64,000 nt of DNA from Strongylocentrotus purpuratus (taxonomy: Eukaryota > Echinodermata > Echinoidea > Camarodonta > Strongylocentrotidae): NCBI RefSeq assembly GCF_000002235.5, contig NW_022145597.1:1581501-1645500 (forward strand), in the 5' to 3' direction. The notes under the pieces are model-generated. The model saw nothing but the letters and a program-made list of their open reading frames with translations. It had not been told where the DNA came from and did no database searches. How positions within the stretch are numbered: the stretch's first letter is position 1; every line of letters begins with the position of its first letter. Shown in pieces: positions 11,610 to 23,061 of this stretch. The position numbers and the translations under genes were made by a program.

Positions 11610-13109
11610 TGACAACAGTTGATGTGGTGAGTGTCTTCAATTAAGGAAACAATACAAACAAATCCAAAAGCAAAAGCAGTAGTTTAACGTATTATTGATA
11701 TGAAGTTACACATAATACAAATTCCCGACCCTACATGTCATACTAATCATGTATTATCCGTAAACTTTGTCGTAGTCGTAATTAATAATCGTCATCGCAA
11801 TCATGTTAGTTTTTGCATGGACCTACAGTTGTTGTCAGTGTCGTGGTGTGGTCATAAACAAAAGTCGTAACTTTCGTCGCACTCCGGAGTGTCAAAATGC
11901 TATGACAAATTGTCCACATCCAATAGAGTACAGGGATATAAAAAGCTTATATCAGTCAATGAATTTGCAATTAATAATACGTGTTTTTCACAGAACTAGT
12001 CGCAACCCATGTAGGTAGAGTATGTCGTAAACACGTTAGCGCTCGTAACTTAATGTACTGTGTTGTTCATTTGCTAAATTGGTGATGATAAGATGAGCGT
12101 TTATAATCGTATTGTGTGTCGGCATTACTCAAGCAACATCATCCATAAGCAGTACAGATCATCAATCTGAGAATGATATGGAAATCAAATCTATGCCTTG
12201 TTTACTGACGTAGATGTCTAATTTATTTATAGATTCAGCGTAATTCAACGAAAAACAGAAAATCAGGGCAAAATCTGAAGAATGCCCAAATCGATAAAGT
12301 CTTGAATAATCGAAAGTCTGGAGAGGCTTGACCGACGAGATCGCGATTGTGACGAAGCCTTAATCAAATTGATCAGAATTCTCGCCACTGGCTCATCCAA
12401 ACAATCAGACAGTGAGCTCTCACATCTTTTTTTTTTTTTTTTTTTTGCTCATTGTTGTTGTTGTTTTGTTTTCGGTTTTTGCTGTTGTTGATGCTGTGGT
12501 TGTTGTTTTCTTCAAGGAGTATTTGTTGTTTTATTTACCTATTTCCGAGTCCGTGCATCAAACGTGATCTCATCATCATTATACAGGTTTGTCAAACATA
12601 TCTGTTTATGGTCATGGTCTCCACATTACCAGTTTTAAGAACCTCTGCTCTATACCACATTGTAAACAAAGAAGATTAATATCTAGACAGAGGACTTAAG
12701 CTTGAAGCAAATACTATTATGATATGTTTGATTTTAGTGAGTAATCAATTCTAAAAATGCTGTCATCTATCTGATTCAATCTATTTCTTACATAATTCTA
12801 CTATGTTTGTGAAAGCACCGAGTTACTTGCATTATTTTACAGTTAGTCTGCCACAGCATTGAGTATAGTGCCATATCACAATAGACAATATTCCTATCTA
12901 AATCAAGGGCGTAAGAGACAGTGCCCTTTTCTATACGATGAGTTAAAGCCATTTATAAGATGATGACGTGGATCCTAATCAAATGATTGGTTGAAAGCGT
13001 ACACGTGACCAGGCATTTATTTTGCCTAATGCGTAATTTGTATAATGACCATTCATTAGTAAAATCATTTATAAAAACATCATTTTATATAACAAATAAA
13101 ACATAATCA
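11610..13109. other. Unannotated AT-rich stretch with a poly-T tract
   Basis: A poly-T tract of about 20 bases lies at 12,427-12,446. No gene is supported; the T-rich frame starting at 12,452 is composition-driven. Confidence 0.4.
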
Positions 13110-13290
13110 TATAAATAAAAATAATACACAACATTTTGTTCGGGCATTAGTAAAATTACCCACACTCGGTTCCTTCAAAACAGTGCAAACACCCTCGGCT
13201 ACCGCGCCTCAGGCGTGTTAGACTGTTCCAAAGGTACCCTGTGTGGGTAATTCTTACTAATGCCCTCACTGCTGTGTATTATTTGTATAA
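13110..13290. mobile_element. Foldback MITE-like inverted repeat
   Basis: Arms GGGCATTAGTAAAATTACCC (from 13,142) and its near-perfect reverse complement (ending 13,266) bracket a GC-richer centre. Pairing resumes further out with ataatacaca (13,121-13,130) and tgtgtattat (13,273-13,282). The compact hairpin form fits a small non-autonomous transposon; no target duplication was resolved. Confidence 0.6.
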
Positions 13291-13299
13291 TAAGGTTGC

Positions 13300-16200
13300 A
13301 ATAGTGATTACAGGCCATGCGAAAAAACATATCGTTTGCGTGCAAAAATACCTGAACTTCTGTGTATGATTTTAAAATTGATAACAGAAACTTTATTAGT
13401 TAGTCCTCGAGTTGGGAAGGGGTTGATTTGGGAGTTGTGTTTTGTTGATCCTACCAATAAGAAGCAATCATTGAGCGGGCTCCCACTGAGGGATCTTATT
13501 ACATGAGATCAAGACACCTGTATTTGCTGCCTCCCTCCTGCAAACATAACACGGTTGTCACTGCAAAGACAGGTGTATTCAATGAACAGAGTATCGGGTT
13601 GGTTATGTATGCCCTTGACATAGACGGTTCAAAAGGGGGAGGGGGCAAGGCTCTGCCTCTCCCTTTTGAGAAAAAAAACGTACGAATAACTCATGTTAAA
13701 AAGAAAAAGTCCTACTACCTATACTTTACTGTTCCCCGATGACCGGATATTAAGTACTTTATCCCCACACAACAACAACAAAAAGTGACGCCGATCCCCC
13801 CTCCCTTGGACCCGCCCCTTCTTTATCAATGTACTAGAAACAAAATTTGCATGCTCAAGAGTTTCGAGAAAAACAGAAACGCAACATACGAAAAAGGAGA
13901 CATTTCATTTATGCAAACTCAATTTGCTTTCATTCCAAAGATGCATTTGTAAATTGAGCGATATCGTCCATAAAAATAAACGTTCGAATGTTTCGTAAAA
14001 CTTGATAAAGAAGCCCCTTCGACATACCAGGGTTATAAAACACCTCCCTGGACATACTTTGCCTTTCATAGATTCAGATGATAAAATGGCAATAATAGGA
14101 TAAATGCTGATAGACTAGACGCTTTGATTTATATCCTCAATTAGCCGTATACAAATAAATTCACTGAGCACGTAATAGATACACGCAACTGTTAAAACTT
14201 ACAGTTAAAATAAACCTAATTTGTTATTATTATCATGACTATTAACTCCTCTTTCACTATGTTCACGCGGTACATGAAGGCACTCAAGAAATCATAATTT
14301 ATTACAACTTCTTCAGATTACATGAATGTCATAAATAGACGCCATAAAAGAGCCAATCCAACATCATAAATTCAAGTCTAACGAATTGTACCGTCCTGAA
14401 GAAACAGACCGTTTGGAGGCGATCACCGAATTCGGTCAAAATGTTTTTGAGAGGTTTAAAGTTACAAGCCCGGGGTTTGCGTGTTACGAAGGGATATACT
14501 TGACTTTGTATATTTGACACCTTCGACCTAAATATATTGAGTTAATACAGAACACGTGGGATTGATATAAGGTGCCATGATTATCGTTAATTCCGAATAG
14601 TCCACCTAAATACATTCGTGTATTTTCTTTGGAATATCTAAAAATATAATGTTATTTAGAGGAGAAATAGGCCGTGATGTTATGAAAGTCGGTACCTCTT
14701 TAAAAATGGCAAAGATGTTGATCTTTTTATTTTAAGCTCTGTCCTGCTGTTTCCATGCCATTTAGAAACCGTTTTGTAAAGGCACTAACATTTTGTATCG
14801 GGGCGTATACAAAGCGAGGAATATTCTTTAAAGCATTTTAGTTGCATTTTGATATCGAATTTGAACTCAATATTCATCAATGCTTAGGATGACGATGCTT
14901 AGGATGACGATATCATCAAACTCACAAATTTTCATAAGAGATTCAATATAATTATAAAATACAAAGGGTATAAATACGATCTCCATTGCTTGAATTCTTC
15001 TCTTTCTTTGTATGAAATCGATGGATTTAGTTGCAGATAACGCAGGCAGCTCCAATTCGGGAAATATCTCTTTAATTAGAATTTTAAGTTGTTTTTGTTA
15101 TCAATGCAAACCTTTGTTGTGTAATGCTATCCAATTAAAAATTCTGGAAAGAGAGAACAATAAATGATAAATGATGAGAACAGAGCAGAATCAAATTTGA
15201 AGAAAATGCCAAATAATTATCTTATAGTTATCGGCGAATTTTGACCTTAACATTTTCCGGAGTCTCTCAATATATTTATCGATATCATTATATATAAGTG
15301 GTTTGTTCTCGCCATGTTTGACCTCTATAAATATTATTTGGCCCGGTATATCAGCATGATTTATCGTTTCATTTTCGAAATAAACACCAGTCTGTCCTTG
15401 TCAATAACTGAATAAAATGATAAAATGGTATTCTGGCACAAAGAGACATATTGCAAGTAAAGAAAATCTCGCTGTTTTTCATAATCATGTATTACTTCAT
15501 GCAGCTCATGGTTGAATCGAAATGAGTTGCATTGTTCACGTTGCCATGACAATCGCTTAATACAGGTACGGGATGGGTAGAACATATATTATTTCTTATA
15601 AAGATTAAAATGATTTTTGTTTTCTTGTTGTTGTTGTTAGTATGTGTTATTTGCTTTTTCGTTTGTGGGTTTGTATAAAGTTAACAAAATATGTTATCAT
15701 ACATGCACAACCTGAGAGAGATTGATAAACAGACATTTTCGAAACAAATATCATTTATCATTATCTTATGGCTTCAAACAGCATACCAGCTATACATTTA
15801 TTAAAATATGTTGGAAAGTTTAAATAATTGAAAATTCAATCATCACATCGTAGATAATATGTACATATTAAAGTCTAATGCCTCACATTACGCACAGTGG
15901 CGAAAATATAAAAATGAAAATAATGGCAGCCATGCTAAAACCGGGGTAATACTTGTGGAGCGCAAGGAGTGTCAAATCTGACAGACATGAGCGCTATACA
16001 AGAACCCACTATTCTTCTTCATATTATTATTACTAATAAAGGCGGGAAAAGTCTGGTTAATAATGATGAGAATGGATACCTAGCATCCTATTCAGAACAC
16101 TAACACCTGACAGATTATCAATGTAGAACTCCGGACATTGACCGCGCGTCATCTACTCAACTTACATGTACATGTATATCACGCTGAAAGTCGCTGTTAT

Positions 16201-16319
16201 TCAGGTATATTATATCGGTTAGAGAATATATGATACTCAGCATTTCAGTTGCTTGAATGAGTAGCATGGAAGTTACCGCATGTTGCCAAGAAACCAAGTT
16301 AGGTCGTTAGAGCAGGGTC
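13300..16319. other. Unannotated stretch
   Basis: No supported gene. Minus-strand frames at 14,867-15,055 and 15,361-15,585 are open for 62 and 74 codons but lack good splice sites and recognised families. A SINE-like tail in minus orientation (gagcgctatacaagaaccca followed by attattattacta) lies near 15,985-16,037. Confidence 0.35.
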
Positions 16320-16859
16320 TTAAAGGTACTATGTCCCATTTGCAGGCCAAAAAAATGAAAAGGTTAAATTCCAACGGCATTTGAAAGATAATACTAATTT
16401 AGAACTTCCCTAAAAAAAAGGGGGGCTTAAAAAATGTCTTTAAGTGGGAAAATAATGACTATTAGTTGTTGAATCGACTTAAGAGCTATAGAGCCAGTAC
16501 GTAATAGTCTGATTTTCAGACCATTGTACGGAATGGTCGTACGTTTTATGCTGCGCAAAGAGTCAATCAGTTTAATTTGGGCCATAACAAGAAGTGGGTT
16601 ACTGATGTAAACAAATGCTCATGTACCCTTTATAGCTCATTGTATGCATATTATGACCAAAGAAGAAAAAGGCCAGTCAGTCACTCTATAGTGTCTGACA
16701 GTGACGTCTAGCAAGTAAACGGGTTTCCTTGCATAATTTGAATATTAGGACACTGCTAACGTTTAAATTTCACAGATAGGACGTACATGACATATTCATA
16801 ATTCCTGCAAAGTTCTACAGAATTTGAGGTTGGCTGCAAAAGGGACATAGTACCTTTAC
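16320..16859. mobile_element. 540-bp MITE, TTAAAGGTACTATGTCCC family
   Basis: The left end TTAAAGGTACTATGTCCC (16,320) is mirrored on the right by gggacatagtaccttta (to 16,858). The left flank is TTAA; the right has TTAC where TTAA would be expected, probably a point change. A detached end of the same family lies at 58,874-58,975. No coding capacity is seen. Confidence 0.75.
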
Positions 16860-17440
16860 ACTGTCCATCATTTTAGGTTTAACTCTCTGCACATGTAGCA
16901 TACTTCATTACTATCAATTCAAGCTTTGCATTAAAATATAGCCATCCTTCATTTCATTGAATCCTATAAATTATTCTGTATGAATCCGTATATCGTCACA
17001 TTTGATTGACGTATGCTCATTGAAAACAGTCATCATCTACAACTTAATAGATGAATTATAACGATTGGGGTCATGAAATTTTGAAAGAAAATATATAAGA
17101 ATCCATTAATTTATATTTAAATATCTGTATTACAAAATATTTTTAAAAATATTTTTTGTTCAATTAAAAGAATTGTGTGTGTGTGTCTCTGTTATTACAA
17201 TCTACGTTTATTTGTACCATTTACTTTGTGAAATCATTGCAAAATGTTAAAAATATGTGAAGTGTATGAACCATTAAACTGAAACTTAATACAGCAAGTT
17301 TCTCTTTTATACAAGTGAGCTACAGTCAAGCAGACATTACAAACAAAATGATTTCGTTATCTTTGATATGAATATATTAATATTGTCTATTGTTTAAATT
17401 CAGTTTATGACAGTTTTGATCGGCCAATTTAATATGCCAA

Positions 17441-17547
17441 GCAACTTAATGCAGAGTTATCATTTAATTGACGCAATCAATTAAAATCCAATGCAACTTA
17501 ATGCAGAGTTATCATTTAATTGACGCAATCAATTAAAATCCAATGCA
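17441..17547. repeat. 52-bp perfect tandem duplication
   Basis: Two adjacent identical copies (17,441-17,492 and 17,493-17,544) starting gcaacttaatgcagag and ending taaaatccaat, then gca from a third start. Identity suggests a recent duplication or an assembly artefact. Confidence 0.9.
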
Positions 17548-17661
17548 TCTATATTGATTATCAATGTCTTTTATTTGCTGAAACCCAGAGAGACTGAAGT
17601 ATTTCCGCATAGATTATATTCAGACCCTCAATCAAATTCAAGTAACTACATATCTCTACAG

Positions 17662-17734
17662 GCGGGTTCGTTGTGTCAATATAGACAACCTTTCTGCAAA
17701 TGAACTGCGTAATGCCGAAGAGAGTTTATTTTTG
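17662..17734 (+). CDS. Candidate internal exon, unknown protein
   Basis: Acceptor ctacatatctctacag ends at 17,661 and donor tttttg|gtgagc starts at 17,735. The 73-nt exon has one leading base and then 24 codons (RVRCVNIDNLSANEL...). The phase fits the exon ending at 11,602, since AG plus G gives AGG. The same frame stays open past the donor to TAA at 17,960-17,962, 99 codons in all, so the block could also be a longer terminal exon or a decayed retroelement fragment; the L-x3-EL-x2-AE pattern is loosely like BEL/Pao polyproteins, but that is only an impression. Confidence 0.28.
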
Positions 17735-17962
17735 GTGAGCGCAAGTTTTGTGATAACCGATACCTGGTGTATCCAGCAATTAATACCTGGTGGGGGGCGG
17801 ACTGGCACCACAAACGTATTCGATCCTTTGCTGAACAACAACCCCAAAATAGAAACAAGATATGCTCCTTGCATATGGGCTTGTTTTGGCGAGGCCGCTT
17901 GCCGTATTTACATTCAAAGTTGCATGGATACCCTACCCCCTTCCCCACCCTCGTTTTTCTAA

Positions 17963-18175
17963 TTTATTGGTTAATTGATTAAATTATGATATTCATTCAT
18001 CCATTCATAAATGTTGTCAGTAATGAATTTATATTTAATTTATTTATTTGCTTATTTGCTCGTTTATCCATTCATTTATTCATCCATCAATTCGTGCATT
18101 CATTCATTCATTCATTCATTCATTCATTCATTCATTCATTCATTCATTTGTTTGTTTGTTTGTTGTTGTTTGTTC
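17963..18175. repeat. (ATTC)n microsatellite
   Basis: Imperfect attt/attc repeats lead into a near-perfect (CATT)n run at about 18,088-18,147 and then (TTTG)n. The phenylalanine/isoleucine/histidine-rich frames across it are repeat artefacts. Confidence 0.9.
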
Positions 18176-18229
18176 TTTCGTTGGTGGATGCGGGTTCCTT
18201 TCTTCGCCACTGCATTGAAATATAGTACA

Positions 18230-19215
18230 AGGGTGAGAGATGGGAAGACACACTCAGGCTAGAAAAATTAAATGCATCATTCACTCACACAATTGAATCA
18301 AGCGGGATATTTCTGGACTCTATTCAAATATTTGCGAAATGCAAGAGAAAGTTGGAGACAGACATGGATGCACATACAGTCGCAAGCTAACACAATTAGC
18401 CGTGAATGATTGCTCCTACGTCTAACTTAAGAAACTATATTCATGCCAAGACCTTCGTTTGGCTTCGTCATTGAGGCATCATTCGTAATTGTTCTTAGAG
18501 TGAAATCAAGAAACCAAGTTACATTCCTATATTGTTCTCTTTGCCATCAATTTGGAAACAAATATTTTACTCGTAACATAAGTACATACTGGTACAATAC
18601 ATAACCGTTTTTATTTGACGTATGGAAGTGGATATATTCCTTAATTTATCAAACTGTCTGTATGTGATCAATCTCTCAATTAATTGATTTCATTACTTTC
18701 GACTCGTTTGAAGAGCACTCAGAGCGTTTTTCAATTATCTTCCAAAGAATAATAATTATAATAAACTGCCTTTTATAAAATCCAGGCATCGATACCAAAT
18801 AATTTGTATAAATCATTATCGCTGTGAAAGTATTCATTTCTATTTTCTGGAACAGATGATCAAAGTTCCATTTGACGATTCAAGCGTTAAATTAAATTAA
18901 TTAATTGGCGATTATTGTTTTGTTTTTGAATGGGGGGGGGGGCATTCAAATATGTTCATTCTAAGTCCGGAGCAGCAATATTTTATGTTTTAGAGAGGCT
19001 AAAAAAGAAGAAAATTCTAGGGCCAAACAAAAGTATTTAACAAAATAGAATCTTTGCATTGGCGAATAATATTTGGAAGTCGGGGTAGGAGAAAACAGTG
19101 TTTCTTTCAACATCCAAGTCAAAAGTTGTGAAGAAAACATAAATTGGAGTGAAATACAAGAGAAAGTGAGAAACAAAATGACGACATCGTTTCTATAAAA
19201 TATACACGTATATTA
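18230..19215. other. Unannotated stretch
   Basis: A G run lies near 18,932-18,942. No gene is supported; an acceptor-like site before ATG at 18,857 opens only 14 codons. Confidence 0.35.
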
Positions 19216-19221
19216 GACACG

Positions 19222-19223
<2 letters not shown>

Positions 19224-19277
<54 letters not shown>

Positions 19278-19320
19278 AGAGAGAGAGAGAATGGGGGAGG
19301 GAGAGAGAAAGAGAAGGGAC
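19224..19320. repeat. (GA)n microsatellite
   Basis: Nearly pure GA for about 45 bases, then a G run and degenerate GA/GGA. Confidence 0.95.
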
Positions 19321-19699
19321 AGTGTTAGTATGTTTGATTTATATCAATCATGCATATGTGAGAGAATCATTTTCACATTGATGGAATATCTTAAGAGGCT
19401 TAAAGCACAATGATTAACTAATTATCTATAATTAACCAGTCTTTTCCTTGGCAACTATGTATTGCATTGAAGCCTTGTCGTGAACGATGCGAATAGAACT
19501 ATAATCACGATAATCCCAATTGGAAAGCTCTCAACGCGCACCAACGGCGAACCACAATGGAAAAAATAGAGCTAATTAGGGCATCATCCAGACAAGGCAT
19601 AACCAAGAACGCGTCTGATCATTACCGATATCAGAGAAAATACTCACTAGAGAGTGACGTAGAGGGGGCACTGGTACCGGTCTTAATTTTTTTACTAGG

Positions 19700-19800
19700 T
19701 CAGAGTCATTGATCAGGAGAGTTTGACAAACCTTGTTCTAGTTGTGCACAATATGGCGAATACTGCTTTTTGGGGCAAGCACTAAATACAAGAATATAAT
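19700..19800. mobile_element. Fragment related to the hAT MITE
   Basis: The words gcacaatatggcgaatactgc and ttggggcaagcac match the MITE at 3956-4110 (gacacaatatggcgactactgc, tgttgggcaaccac). No second end is recognisable, so this is a relic. Confidence 0.5.
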
Positions 19801-20397
19801 TATATTGGCGTTAATTAAAATTGCGCGCTCATCATGCTCTTAATTCCTTCGTACTTCCTATTTGTATATATACTGTCCTTCAGCCATCCTCTCCACACCC
19901 ATTCGTCCCTTTTCTTTTGTATAATTGTGTCCGTCATCCCCTTTGTAACCAGTGATGGACGAACAATCAGAATATCCATTCAGCTATTTCGATGAAACAA
20001 GAGGAGAATTTGACAGCGGTAAATGAGTCATAAAACCCTTTAAATACCAGGGTTGTTATTAACGTTATCCATAGAATCAACAACATCAACGAGTACAGAG
20101 ATAATATAGTATGCCATGTACACAAATATACAGGTTTCTCTAAGAACTTAGATAAAACCCTTTACTACAATATATATTTTGAAGGAGAATTTATCTACTT
20201 TTTTTTTTAATCTGAGAAATGTCTAAGAATATAATCTGTCAGATAATTTTGTTAAACGTCAAATATCTTAACCAAAGATTGCGTTTTTTCTTCTTCATGT
20301 GAAAAATATATGTGAAAAAACATATCATATTTGAATAACAAATATTATCAATGTCTTTGACTCATGTCTCGTGAGCTTTAAGCACAAGGTACAAGTA

Positions 20398-20450
20398 ATA
20401 ACGATAATAATAACATTTAATTTGTATATAGCGCTTAATAGAAATAGCCC
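20398..20450 (+). repeat. (TAA)n plus 'tatagcgctta' SINE-like tail
   Basis: aataacgataataataaca is followed by tttgtatatagcgcttaata. The same junction recurs at 33,178, and related (TAA)n-gcgc junctions lie at 29,223, 40,022, 49,383, 52,168, 36,170 and 16,000 in both orientations. This marks a dispersed retroposed family. Confidence 0.65.
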
Positions 20451-20569
20451 AAACGATCAAAAGACAATTATATAATGGAATAAAAGCTTTAATGATAAGT
20501 GCCTCGTCACCTCACCCCCTAAAAACACAACAACAACAATACACACCAAATCATCTGATTTGAATTTTC

Positions 20570-20678
20570 CCCCCCCCCCCCCACCCCTTACGATACTCTA
20601 GTGTTTTATTCTTAATATCGAGTCATTAACACAAAGGATTATACATTGATGAATTAGAAATAATATACATCCTACAGT

Positions 20679-20727
<49 letters not shown>

Positions 20728-20745
20728 TTTTTTCTCTCTTTCTCT
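20570..20745. repeat. Poly-C tract and CT microsatellite
   Basis: A C run at about 20,569-20,582 and a CT-rich array at 20,679-20,745, separated by AT-rich DNA. Confidence 0.85.
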
Positions 20746-20777
20746 GGTCGGTAATTCAAAATAATGGAAATACTTAC

Positions 20778-20830
20778 CGTATACCGAACTGAATCCCTTA
20801 TAGAATCACTCGAGTAACCAAAAGGAATCT
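20778..20830 (-). CDS. Candidate small exon, minus strand
   Basis: On the minus strand the acceptor cttgttttggatgattgcag is followed by 53 nt and a strong donor (tacg|gtaagtatt). One frame is open: after two leading bases, IPFGYSSDSIRDSVRYT, ending in phase 0; the other two contain stops. Family not recognised and no adjoining exon found, so confidence is low despite good sites. Confidence 0.25.
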
Positions 20831-21171
20831 CTGCAATCATCCAAAACAAGAAAACACACTTAACCTATCGCACACAGCACAATGAAGTCATCTTATATTC
20901 ACATAGTACATGCATATCGACACACGAACCTCTTCAGATCAACTGAATAACCATGCCAGGAGGTTTCAACAAACAATTTACCCATAATGCACCTTGATTG
21001 GTTCTGAACGAGCCTGACTACAATAAAAGACGGTCTGAAATTACCCTTAATAGACTGAAGGTATCATAAAACGCGACGAGAAGGAGAGGGGGAATCATTG
21101 TGCAATTAAAGTTGATAAGTACTTTTATCATGTCATATGGTGGTCAACAGAAAAGCGATTTTTGTTCGTCC

Positions 21172-21206
21172 GTCTCCCTCTCTCTCTTTCGTTCGCTCTG
21201 TCTTCC

Positions 21207-21255
<49 letters not shown>
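21172..21255. repeat. CT microsatellite
   Basis: Imperfect then nearly pure CT repeat ending at tctctctcttctc. Confidence 0.9.
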
Positions 21256-21447
21256 ATTTTTATTTAAAACGAATATGTACATGTCACTCTTCTCAGTAAC
21301 AATAATTTAAACTAGTAATTAATTTAAATTTTGTATGACATTGTAAAATCTTGTTATAACAGGTAATGATATAATTTGTATTATGTAATCAAATTCTTTG
21401 AAGTCATTAGACTTTCGTGTTATACACGCATATTTTTCGAATGACCA

Positions 21448-22128
21448 AATTCTCGCTACCCCAAATAGCGATTCTGCCGAGATCCGGGGAAAATCCTGAA
21501 AACGCGCGTTGCATTATGGGATAGCTTTTCGACATTACAGCTTCCTGTGCAGGCGCTATATTACTAGGCGCGATAGCGCAAACGTAAAACGCCGTCGCCA
21601 CACAACGTGTATGCACCGAATATGTCGTCTGCTCGGTCTTGTTTTTTTCTCGCAAATATTTCAACGTTTATTTGAACATTTCATTCGTTGTTTTTTGCGT
21701 CTTTTGACATCAGTGACGATGGTTTTCTTTTGTGAGGCTGCACAGTGCTGGGCTCATGATTCCAAGCGTAAGAACCCTGAAAAATGGGGGTGGATGAAGG
21801 CCGTGACCTGGGTGAAATTTCCCACCGAAGCTGGAACACGAGCGACATGGCTGCGCTTGATTCGCCGCAAGGACAAAGTGAATTTGACCAAAAAATCGCG
21901 GCTTTGTTCGAGACATTTCGATAAGGAGCAGATTGATCCAGATGGTTATGCCAAAGGCTATCCCAAATACTTTTTCTGGAATAATTTTGGTCTCATTGGA
22001 GAAGACAGGCGCTAGCGCCAGCGGGATGGGACTCTATACCGGAAGTTGTAGTGACGACCCGAGAGAGTGAAAATTACCTCGTCTCGCGAATTTCGAGATT
22101 TTCGTACCTATTTAGGGTAGCGAGAATT
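21448..22128. mobile_element. Candidate 681-bp TIR element carrying a THAP frame
   Basis: Inverted repeats AATTCTCGCTACCCCAAATA (21,448-21,467) and the reverse complement of AATTCTCGCTACCCTAAATA (ending 22,128) match at all but one position, with one more matching base inward. They closely bracket the THAP-coding frame. The segment is visibly richer in CpG than its AT-rich surroundings. No target duplication was resolved, so the mobile interpretation rests on the inverted repeats and their position. Confidence 0.5.
21719..22015 (+). CDS. THAP-type zinc finger, stand-alone 98-residue frame
   Basis: Reading from ATG at 21,719 gives 98 residues that are almost entirely one THAP domain, a C2CH zinc-binding module that binds DNA in the nucleus. 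The zinc ligands are C5, C10, C63 and H66 (C-x4-C, 52 residues, C-x2-H), within the family's usual spacing. Supporting marks are KFP at 33-35, W44 and the basic stretch LIRRKDK; the C-terminal AVPTIF-like box is replaced by GYPKYFF. The start has A at -3 and G at +4, a strong context. The frame is open upstream to 21,509, but that part has no homology I recognise and is probably leader. No transposase, coiled coil or other domain follows. It may be a THAP-only protein, the first exon of a larger gene, or the surviving 5' part of a P- or Kolobok-like transposase. Confidence 0.75.
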   Translation: MVFFCEAAQCWAHDSKRKNPEKWGWMKAVTWVKFPTEAGTRATWLRLIRRKDKVNLTKKSRLCSRHFDKEQIDPDGYAKGYPKYFFWNNFGLIGEDRR

Positions 22129-22674
22129 GTTAAGGGTACCTGCATTTTTGTGTAGACGCCTTTAATACACATTTCGTAATACTGAAAATGTTTTGTATAA
22201 ATGAGTTGGAATCTTAGAATCTGCTGAAAAAATATATCAATTTGCTATATTTATTTTGTTTTTGTTCCTTAAGATGTGTTTCATATATAGGCCTACCATT
22301 ACTTCTAAAACCGGGTCTAGTGAATTTGCCATGGGACCCATAATCCTATTTTACAGGAGAAAATGATTACACCTATCTTCATTTTATTGAAATTATAGCA
22401 CACCAAAAAATGTTTGATATCCAAAGCATTTCAATCAAATTAATTAGGATGAGTTTGTGTATCCTTTCCGCCAATCCCCACCCTCTGCCCTTCTATTCAT
22501 ACCCCTCTGCGGATCTTCAAATGGTGACACTAACCAGACATTTGGGATTCACTGTCACACCTCCAGGCCCAATCAATCGGAGCTAAAGCCTCATGAATAA
22601 AGTGTTCTTCTCTGGGAGTCAAGATGATCATATTGGAGCCTAGATTGGATAAATTCAATTTCTTCTCATTTATA
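22129..22674. other. Unannotated stretch
   Basis: Nothing supported apart from one TAGGCCTA octamer near 22,290. Confidence 0.4.
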
Positions 22675-23061
22675 TTAAAGTAATTCGGTAACATTGCCTC
22701 AGATTCTGTAACAAAATCCTGAATTTAGCTCATGCTGCAATCATATTTATAATCCTTTTGTCAGTCAGGAATCCCATGACTTTTACGAGCCGATCGCCAG
22801 TCTGATAATCAAGATATTTATGATTGGAAATTGAAATTTCATTTTTCGTTTTCCTAAGTTTTTACAACACTACAGTCTATTGGGGGAAACGAGTATGGTA
22901 AAACCGTTCACTCAAAGATTTTTATATTTTTTGAGGCACTTCATGATCATTTTGAAGCGCTTTTGTTCTAGGGCTTAAATACTACACCATATCAGAGACA
23001 CTGATAACACGTAGGGTCATGCATCTCAGATTTAACATTGCATTTTAAACGATGCATTTAA
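22675..23061. mobile_element. TTAA-flanked MITE, copy 1 (family with 48,630)
   Basis: It starts TTAAAGTAATTCGGTAAC and ends acgatgcatttaa. Over 387 bases it matches the copy at 48,630-49,019 with shared blocks such as agccgatcgcc, acactacagtctattggg and actgataacacgtaggg. The ends are more degenerate than in copy 2, implying an older insertion. Confidence 0.75.

Noticed and set aside
15361..15585. 74-codon minus-strand frame with protein-like sequence
   Set aside because: No splice sites, no recognised family, and this length is expected by chance in AT-rich DNA of this size.
18040..18262. Long Phe/Ile/His frames
   Set aside because: Pure (ATTC)n translation.
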